A DNA stretch of 11,260 nucleotides from DASQQQ01 sp036390995 (GTDB lineage Bacteria > Actinomycetota > UBA4738 > HRBIN12): assembly GCA_036390995.1 (NCBI GenBank), contig DASWAT010000123.1, positions 1 to 11,260 on the forward strand, written 5' to 3'. The number at the start of each line of letters is the position of its first letter. The stretch's first letter is position 1. The notes under the pieces were generated by a model, which did not search any database, was not told the DNA's origin, and was given only the letters and a program-made list of their open reading frames with translations. Positions 6,611 to 11,260 of the stretch are shown one piece after another. The translations under genes were made by a program, and so were the position numbers.

Positions 6611-6688
6611 TGGGGTGACCGAGGGGACTTGAACCCCCAACCCCCAGGACCACAACCTGGTGCTCTAACCGATTGAGCTACGGCCACC
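6611..6688 (-). tRNA. tRNA-His (anticodon GTG), CCA encoded
   Basis: The minus-strand cloverleaf has acceptor GTGGCCG with CGGTCAC, D arm GCTC/GAGC, anticodon stem CCAGG/CCTGG with loop TTGTGGT, and a GGGGG/CCCCT T arm. The discriminator is C73 and the base before G1 is G (6688), giving the extra G-1:C73 pair that marks tRNA-His. CCA is encoded at 6611-6613. It is 34 bases upstream of tRNA-Lys on the same strand, so the two may be co-transcribed. Confidence 0.95.
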
Positions 6689-6690
6689 AC

Positions 6691-6716
6691 GTGCCAGCCG
6701 ATTCTATCAGTGGCAC
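6691..6716 (-). promoter_or_regulatory. Probable tRNA-His promoter -10 within an inverted repeat
   Basis: On the minus strand TAGAAT (6701-6706) lies 12 bases before the mature tRNA-His 5' end, a good -10 position. It is enclosed by GTGCCA (6691-6696) and TGGCAC (6711-6716), a perfect 6-base inverted repeat. No recognisable -35 box is found. The inverted repeat could be an operator, a stem at the end of the ykvA transcript, or chance. Confidence 0.35.
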
Positions 6717-6785
6717 TTCTTCGACCCGGGCGTCTGCCGCACGGCGCTCTCGTGGCGGCAGCGGGATCGCGGGGATGGATCCGAC

Positions 6786-7178
6786 TCAGCTCGGGCCGGC
6801 GCTCCGACGGATGATGGCGTCGAGCGTCGCGGCATCGCCGCGCCAGTGGTCGGCGAGCACGCTGCGGTCGGTCCGGCGAAGGACGTGTCGCAGCACCAGC
6901 GCCGCCACGATCGCGTCGTCGAGCGGTCCCGCCACCGGGATGAACTCGGGGATGAGGTCGATCGGCGAGACCAGCCAGATCACCGCGAACCAGAGCCACG
7001 CCCGGCTGCTCCGGGGAACCCGCGGATCCCTGATGAGCCCTCGGAACAGGACGAGCAGGTTCGGGATGAGCGTGGCCAGCTCCCGCGCCTGCGACCGGCG
7101 ACCGAGGGCCACGAGCGCACCGACCGCCACGGCCCACACCGCGACCACACACACAAGGGCGATCAGCAGGCCGCGCAC
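6786..7178 (-). CDS. YkvA/DUF1232-family small membrane protein
   Basis: 130 residues. An N-terminal membrane segment (about 3-26) and a second hydrophobic stretch (60-82) carry the family hallmark SPIDLIPEF at 71-79, followed by VAGPLDD (82-88) and AIVAALVLRHVL. The family is widespread and of unknown function. GTG 7178 is the only start before the domain; it lies three bases after the TGA of the upstream frame and lacks a clear Shine-Dalgarno sequence, so translation is probably coupled to that gene. Confidence 0.85.
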   Translation of the reverse strand: MRGLLIALVCVVAVWAVAVGALVALGRRSQARELATLIPNLLVLFRGLIRDPRVPRSSRAWLWFAVIWLVSPIDLIPEFIPVAGPLDDAIVAALVLRHVLRRTDRSVLADHWRGDAATLDAIIRRSAGPS

Positions 7179-7181
7179 CGC

Positions 7182-7437
7182 TCAGTCCGCGCGTTCGGCT
7201 GCCTCGCGCAGCCAGGCGGCCACCTCGTCGTCCAGGTCCCCAAGATCGCGGATCTCCAGGTGGTGCATCCAGTGGGTGGGCGCAGGATGCACCACCTCCT
7301 TGAACCTGGTCGACTCGTCACGCCGTCCGAGCGCGATCGACAGGACGACCTCCGCAGCCGGCTTCGACAGGAACCGCCCGGGCAACCAACACCTCTTCCG
7401 CGAGGGGGTGGCCGGTGAGGAAGTCCTCCGGTTGCAC
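7182..7437 (-). pseudogene. DUF5655-like gene with internal deletion and frame change
   Basis: Two frames on the minus strand read as the two ends of one protein. From GTG 7437, behind GGAGGGA (7444-7450), the first frame gives VQPEDFLTGHPLAEEV, like the start of small DUF5655-type proteins. Around 7385-7392 the sense moves to a second frame, giving WLPGRFL and then AEVVLSIALGRRD, HPAPTHWMHHLEIRDL and DLDDEVAAWLREAAERA, the usual second half, ending at TGA 7182-7184. About 40 middle residues expected in the family are missing. The simplest reading is a deletion joining the parts out of frame. Alternatively the second half alone could be a 67-residue gene starting at TTG 7385. The family name is from memory of its conserved phrases. 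Confidence 0.55.
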
Positions 7438-7506
7438 CTTCCGTCCCTCCGCGCCTTTCGCTGTGAACCAGCCTACCCAGACGCCCCTCATCGCTGCCGG
7501 CGTCCC

Positions 7507-7550
7507 TTGACAGGCCGTATGATGGCTGTGAGTCTTGAACGGTCGTTCAA
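7507..7550 (+). promoter_or_regulatory. Promoter with perfect 16-base palindromic operator for the aminotransferase operon
   Basis: TTGACA (7507-7512) is a consensus -35 box; 17 bases downstream GAGTCT (7530-7535) is a weak -10. A consensus-like TATGAT (7518-7523) is too close to TTGACA to pair with it. The palindrome TTGAACGGTCGTTCAA (7535-7550, arms of seven around GT) covers the expected transcription start. Its size and symmetry match operators of TetR-family repressors, and its position would block initiation. No regulator gene is within the window. The gene start follows 38 bases later. Confidence 0.6.
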
Positions 7551-7588
7551 ATCACTCGAGAGGAGAGAGCCCAGGGAGGCTGGGAGCC

Positions 7589-8965
7589 ATGGCGGTACGG
7601 GAGACCATCGAGTTCGACCTCGCCCTCGTCGACCACCTGATCGAGGAGGAGGAGGCCAAGCTCGCGCCCAAGCACCGGGAGTCGATCGCGTACAAGCAGG
7701 TGGCGCGCAGGACCATCGCCGGAGGCGTGGCGTCCTCCTGGCAGGACTCGCCACCGCACGCGATCTACATCGACCACGGCGAGCGTAACCGGCTGTGGGA
7801 CGTCGACGGGAACGAGTACCTCGACTATCACCTCGGCTATGGGGCGATGGTCGTCGGCCACGCCCACCCGAAGGTCGTGGAGGCCGTCGAGCGGCAGGTA
7901 CGCCGCGGTACGCACTTCGCCCAGCCCACGAAGGACCTCGACGCGGTGGGGGAGAGCCTGGTCGACCGTTTCCAGCTCCCGCTGTGGCGGTTCATGAACT
8001 CGGGGACCGAGGCCACCCTCGAGGCCACGCGGCTGATGCGCGCCAACACCGGCCGCGACGTCATCCTGAAGGTCGAGGGGTCCTACCACGGCCACCACGA
8101 CTCGCTGATGTTCTCGGTGGTGCCGGATCCACAGAAGATCGGGCCGCGCGACCACCCCGTCACCCTGCCGCAGGCCATGGGGATCCCGCAGGCGTTCGCC
8201 GACCTGGTGCGCGTCGTGCCGTTCAACGACCTCCACGAGGTGAAGCGCGCGCTGGCCGAGCACGAGGGCCAGGTCGCCGGGATGATCGTCGAGCCGGCCA
8301 TGATGAACTGCGGCGTGATCCTGCCCGAGCCCGGCTACCTCCAGGGCCTGAAGGACCTGCTGCACGCGGCCGGCGCGTACCTCGCGTTCGACGAGGTGAA
8401 GACCGGAGCCACGATCGCGTACGGCGGCGCCGTCGAGGCGTTCGGCGTGGTGCCCGACATCGTCTGCTTGGCTAAAGCGATCGGCGGCGGCCTTCCGTGC
8501 GGCGCGATGGGTGCGACCGAGGACCTGTTCCGGCTCGTCGTGGACGGCGACTACGACATGGCGGGCACGTTCAACGGGAACCCGCTCACGATGGCCGCTT
8601 CACGCGCCACGCTGACCGAGATCCTGACGAAGGACGCCTATGAGCGTTTCGACCACGTCCACGGCGCGCTGGCCGAGGGGTGCACCGCGGTGAGCGAGAA
8701 GTACCGCCTGCCCGCGTACGTGACCGGGATGGGCGCGAAGGGCTCCGTGATCTACAGCGCCACGCCGGTCAAGGAGTACCGGGACACCGTGGGCATCGAC
8801 GAGCGCATCACGTACCTGGCGTGGCTCTTCCAGCAGAACCGGGGCGTGTTCAAGTCTCCGTGGTCGAAACAGGAGACCTGGACGACCTCGGTGTGGCACA
8901 CGGACGAGGACGTGCAGCGGTACGTGGCGAACTTCGAGGAGTTCGCCGCCGCCGTCACGAAGTAG
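7589..8965 (+). CDS. PLP-dependent class III aminotransferase, glutamate-1-semialdehyde aminomutase-like (copy 1)
   Basis: 458 residues, fold type I. Visible cofactor features: SGTEA at 138-142 (phosphate loop), SYHGHHD at 165-171, VEP at 234-236, FDEVKTG at 267-273 with Asp268 for the pyridine nitrogen, Lys296 in CLAKAIGGG as the Schiff-base lysine, and GTFNGNPL at 326-333. The closest named enzymes in my memory are HemL-like, but these relatives are often annotated only as aspartate aminotransferase family, and a tandem pair argues against housekeeping haem synthesis, so the substrate is unknown. ATG 7589 is chosen because the upstream in-frame sequence runs into the operator; AGGGAGG at 7573-7579 serves as ribosome site. 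It is the first gene of the operon, with a 62 % identical copy 11 bases downstream. Confidence 0.9.
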   Translation: MAVRETIEFDLALVDHLIEEEEAKLAPKHRESIAYKQVARRTIAGGVASSWQDSPPHAIYIDHGERNRLWDVDGNEYLDYHLGYGAMVVGHAHPKVVEAVERQVRRGTHFAQPTKDLDAVGESLVDRFQLPLWRFMNSGTEATLEATRLMRANTGRDVILKVEGSYHGHHDSLMFSVVPDPQKIGPRDHPVTLPQAMGIPQAFADLVRVVPFNDLHEVKRALAEHEGQVAGMIVEPAMMNCGVILPEPGYLQGLKDLLHAAGAYLAFDEVKTGATIAYGGAVEAFGVVPDIVCLAKAIGGGLPCGAMGATEDLFRLVVDGDYDMAGTFNGNPLTMAASRATLTEILTKDAYERFDHVHGALAEGCTAVSEKYRLPAYVTGMGAKGSVIYSATPVKEYRDTVGIDERITYLAWLFQQNRGVFKSPWSKQETWTTSVWHTDEDVQRYVANFEEFAAAVTK

Positions 8966-8976
8966 GGAGGGACGAT

Positions 8977-10350
8977 ATGGCAGCCCCCGACGTGGTGGAG
9001 ATCGACCTGCAGCTCGTGGAAGCGCTGGCGAAGGAGGAGACCGCTGCGCTCGACGCGAAGCACCGGCGCTCGCTCGAGTACCGGGAGGTGGCCAAGTCCC
9101 ACCTGCCCGGAGGGGTGAGCTCGAGCTGGCAGTCGTGGCCGCCGCACCCGATCTACGTCTCGCACGGGAAGGGCTCGCGGGTGTGGGACATCGACGGGAA
9201 CGAGTACGTGGACTACCACAACGGCTACGGCGTGATGGTCATGGGCCACGCCCACCCGAAGGTGGTCGAGGCCGTGCAGAAGCGGGTCGAGCTCGGCACC
9301 CACTTCGCCCAGCCCACCGAGGACGCGCTCGTCTGCGCCCAGAACCTGGCCGAGCGTTTCGGCTTGCCGTACTGGCGGTTCGGCAACAGCGGGACCGAGG
9401 CCACGCTCGACGCCTGCCGCATCATGCGCGCCGTCACCGGCCGCAAGAAGCTGCTCAAGGTCGAGGGCACGTACCACGGGCACCACGACTCGCTCATGGT
9501 GAGCGTGTTCCCCTCGAAGGAGGAGGCCGGCCCGCGCGAGCACCCCGCCTCGCTCCCGCAGACCCTCGGGATGCCGGACGGGATCCTCGAGCAGGTCATC
9601 TGCGTACCGTTCAACGACGCCGAGGCCGTCCGCCGCGCCTTCGAGGATCACCCCGGGCAGATCGCCGGCATGATCGTCGAGCCGGCCATGAGCAACTGCG
9701 GCCTCGTGCTGCCCGATCCCGGCTACCTGCAGGCGCTGAAGGACGCGTGCCACGCGAACGGCGCCCTGCTCGCGTTCGACGAGGTGAAGACCGGCTGCAC
9801 GCTCGCGTGGGGTGGCGCGGTCGAGGCGTTCGGTGTGGTGCCAGACGTGGTCTGTCTGGCCAAGGCGATCGGCGCCGGGCTGCCGTGCGGAGCGATCGGC
9901 GGCACCGAGGAGGCCATGGGCATGATCGTCCGAGGCGAGCTGGAGCAGGTCGGCACCTTCAACGGCAATCCGCTCACGATGGCCGCGATGAAGGTGAACC
10001 TCACCGAGGTCCTGACGATGGACGCCTACGCCGAGTTCGACCGGGTCAACGGCCTGTTAGAGCGCTGCAACGAGGTCATCGAGAAGCACCGTCTGCCTGC
10101 CTCGATGAAGCTGCTCGGCGCCAAAGGCTCGATCGACTGGCACCCCGAGCCGATCCACGAGTACCGCGACCTGTGGGACATCGACGACCGGATCCCACAG
10201 CTCGCGTGGCTCTGGCAGCTGAACCGCGGCGTGTTCAAGAGCCCCGGCTCGAAGTGGGAGAGCTGGACGAGCTCGATCGTCCACACCGACGAGGACGTCC
10301 GCCGCTACGTGGACAACTTCGAGGGCCTCGCCGCCGCGATCACGGCCTAG
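8977..10350 (+). CDS. PLP-dependent class III aminotransferase, glutamate-1-semialdehyde aminomutase-like (copy 2)
   Basis: 457 residues, collinear with copy 1 and without gaps over about 360 residues (roughly 62 % identity by my count). All cofactor residues are kept at the same positions: SGTEA 138-142, TYHGHHD 165-171, Asp268, Lys296 and GTFNGNPL 326-333. ATG 8977 follows GGGAGGG (8965-8971) that overlaps the previous stop codon, so the two are co-translated. Differences cluster at the N-terminus (first 40 residues), at about 201-209, 311-325 and 375-400, regions likely to shape the substrate pocket. Two catalytically complete paralogues could act on related substrates in sequence or form a heterodimer; the class is normally dimeric. 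The substrate is unknown. Confidence 0.9.
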   Translation: MAAPDVVEIDLQLVEALAKEETAALDAKHRRSLEYREVAKSHLPGGVSSSWQSWPPHPIYVSHGKGSRVWDIDGNEYVDYHNGYGVMVMGHAHPKVVEAVQKRVELGTHFAQPTEDALVCAQNLAERFGLPYWRFGNSGTEATLDACRIMRAVTGRKKLLKVEGTYHGHHDSLMVSVFPSKEEAGPREHPASLPQTLGMPDGILEQVICVPFNDAEAVRRAFEDHPGQIAGMIVEPAMSNCGLVLPDPGYLQALKDACHANGALLAFDEVKTGCTLAWGGAVEAFGVVPDVVCLAKAIGAGLPCGAIGGTEEAMGMIVRGELEQVGTFNGNPLTMAAMKVNLTEVLTMDAYAEFDRVNGLLERCNEVIEKHRLPASMKLLGAKGSIDWHPEPIHEYRDLWDIDDRIPQLAWLWQLNRGVFKSPGSKWESWTSSIVHTDEDVRRYVDNFEGLAAAITA

Positions 10351-10351
10351 C

Positions 10352-10909
10352 ATGCCGATCGGTGCCGTCCCCGGCGCCGCCCGGCAGCGGTCCGAACCGG
10401 GCCGACCAGAGGAGAGCGAGATCCGGCCGGAGACGTTCCCGCATCGCATCCGCCGGGCCGAGCCGGACGACGCGACGGCGTGCGTCGCCGTGGCCGAGGC
10501 CCTGCCCGATTCGTTCACCGAGAGCGGGGTGGCCGAGCTCCGGCGCGACCTGGGGGAGGATCGCGTAACGGTCGCCGAGGCGGGCGGCGATGTCGTCGGC
10601 TTCGTGGTCACGAGGCGGAAGTCGCCCTCGGTCGCCGAGATCCGGTGGCTGGCCGTCGCACGGCCGTTCCAGCGGTCGGGGATCGGTTCCTCTCTCCTGC
10701 GTCGGGCAGAGCTCGACGCCGCCGCGGCGGGGGCCCGCCTGCTGGAGGTGAAGACCCTCGACGCGAGCGCGCCGTCGGCCGAGTACGAGGTCGCGCGTGG
10801 GTTCTACGAGAAGCGCGGGTTCGAGCTCCTCGAGACGATCGACCCGTTCCCGGGCTGGGAGCCGGGGAATCCCTGCGCGATCTACGTCAAGGTCGTCGAT
10901 CCGCGATAG
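10352..10909 (+). CDS. GNAT-family N-acetyltransferase
   Basis: 185 residues. The acetyl-CoA pyrophosphate loop is QRSGIGSSLL at 107-116 after strand IRWLAVARPF (97-106), and the late motif ARGFYEKRGF at 148-157 follows. The ending PFPGWEPGNPCAIYVKVV is typical of small-molecule GNATs. ATG 10352 is one base after the stop of copy 2, has no Shine-Dalgarno sequence, and is the only start before the domain, so translation is by reinitiation. The first 30 residues are low-complexity and Pro/Arg/Glu-rich. Its place at the end of the aminotransferase operon suggests it acetylates an amino compound of the same pathway; this is inferred. Confidence 0.85.
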   Translation: MPIGAVPGAARQRSEPGRPEESEIRPETFPHRIRRAEPDDATACVAVAEALPDSFTESGVAELRRDLGEDRVTVAEAGGDVVGFVVTRRKSPSVAEIRWLAVARPFQRSGIGSSLLRRAELDAAAAGARLLEVKTLDASAPSAEYEVARGFYEKRGFELLETIDPFPGWEPGNPCAIYVKVVDPR

Positions 10910-10966
10910 CGGGAAGGCTGCCCGGGAGTCGTTCGTGCCTCGTTGGCTCAGGAAGATGCCTCGTTC

Positions 10967-10982
10967 TGTGACCCCGTTCACA
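10967..10982. promoter_or_regulatory. Perfect CRP-like site TGTGA-N6-TCACA
   Basis: TGTGACCCCGTTCACA has both consensus half-sites of CRP-family regulators at the standard spacing, within an 18-base perfect inverted repeat (10966-10983). If transcription begins at the ATG at 11017, the site centre lies at -42.5, next to the class II activator position. Actinobacterial CRP proteins recognise this pattern. The regulator is not in this window. Confidence 0.5.
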
Positions 10983-10990
10983 GCCACGTC

Positions 10991-11009
10991 CGAACGCATG
11001 TTCGATAGT
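10991..11009 (+). promoter_or_regulatory. LexA (SOS) box with overlapping -10 element
   Basis: CGAACGCATGTTCG (10991-11004) matches the Gram-positive SOS consensus CGAAC-N4-GTTCG exactly. The hexamer GATAGT (11004-11009) overlaps its last base and stands seven bases before ATG 11017, as in leaderless promoters, so bound LexA would cover the promoter. Mycobacterial 13E12-repeat genes, relatives of the gene that follows, are known to carry SOS boxes. Confidence 0.75.
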
Positions 11010-11016
11010 GCTGGAC

Positions 11017-11260
11017 ATGGAGAGTGTCACCACCGACGGGCTGCTCGAGGGTCTGGAGGCGCTCAAGGCCGTCGACTGCCGGATCCAGCGGCAGATGCTG
11101 CGACTGATCGCCGAGCTGGATGACCGGGAGGTTGCGGAGGACCAGGGCGCCTACTGCACGGCTCATCTCGTCTCGATGTGGCTCGGGATCAGCGGGTGGA
11201 AGGCCGACCGGTGGGTGAACGCCGCCCAGGCCCTGGAGCAGCTGCCGAAGATCTCGGAGG
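11017..11260 (+). CDS. DUF222 (13E12-repeat type) protein, N-terminal part; probable HNH endonuclease
   Basis: 81 residues are visible before the window ends. The segment with LLEGLEALKAVDCRIQ, then LIAELDDREV, YCTAHLVSMWLGIS and AAQALEQLPKISE has the helical pattern of the DUF222 domain, which in full-length proteins (usually 400-500 residues) is followed by a C-terminal HNH nuclease domain that lies outside this window. ATG 11017 is chosen for the leaderless promoter; there is no Shine-Dalgarno sequence. The expected role is a DNA-damage-induced, often multi-copy and mobile-associated nuclease. The family call rests on pattern recognition of a partial sequence. Confidence 0.75.
   Translation, partial: MESVTTDGLLEGLEALKAVDCRIQRQMLRLIAELDDREVAEDQGAYCTAHLVSMWLGISGWKADRWVNAAQALEQLPKISE

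Noticed and set aside
6673..7788. Plus-strand frame of 371 codons
   Set aside because: It is antisense to ykvA and its neighbour and runs into the aminotransferase promoter; Ser/Arg-rich without domains.
8680..8976. Upstream extension of aminotransferase copy 2
   Set aside because: The extra 99 codons lie inside copy 1 in another frame. ATG 8977 has a good ribosome site and aligns exactly with the start of copy 1.

Overview
The window is very GC-rich, with strong G/C preference at third codon positions, start codons that are often GTG, at least two genes that look leaderless (a -10-like hexamer about 7 bases before the start codon), a perfect actinobacterial-type SOS box, and a DUF222/13E12-type gene. 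Together these point to a chromosome segment of an Actinomycetota bacterium, probably an environmental lineage. I cannot name the genus from the sequence.

Left part (1-3887): a divergent signalling pair. On the minus strand a very large protein begins at 3123 and runs off the left edge (1041 residues visible, open to the last base). It joins a Ser/Thr protein kinase, a class III nucleotide cyclase domain, a first P-loop ATPase and a second P-loop ATPase of nSTAND1 type. On the plus strand, sharing a 137-base divergent promoter region that carries a 7+10+7 inverted repeat, lies an FHA-domain protein with a C-terminal helix-turn-helix-like region. Kinase plus FHA suggests a phosphothreonine relay that may end in transcription control.

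Middle part (3888-6688): a 461-base non-coding, hairpin-rich stretch, a small exported cupin-fold protein with a strong Shine-Dalgarno sequence, a GC-rich hairpin that may be its terminator, and then an IS256-family insertion sequence whose transposase is broken by a one-base insertion. Between the right end of the IS and the 3' end of a tRNA-Lys gene lies a four-copy direct-repeat array of about 23-base period. tRNA-Lys(CTT) and tRNA-His(GTG) follow on the minus strand, both with encoded CCA.

Right part (6689-11260): on the minus strand a YkvA/DUF1232 membrane protein is translationally coupled to an upstream gene that looks like a DUF5655-type protein with an internal deletion and frame change. 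Divergent from it, a plus-strand operon encodes two tandem PLP-dependent class III aminotransferases (about 60 % identical by eye) and a GNAT acetyltransferase. The operon is preceded by a TTGACA box and a perfect 16-base palindrome that looks like a TetR-type operator, although no regulator gene is visible. The window ends in the start of a DUF222 (13E12-type) gene whose short upstream region holds, in order, a perfect CRP-like site, a perfect LexA box and a -10 element placed for leaderless transcription.

Most of the window is ordinary. The parts most worth following up are the kinase-cyclase-double NTPase with its FHA partner, the stacked CRP/LexA sites, the direct-repeat array next to tRNA-Lys, and the tandem aminotransferase operon with its orphan operator.
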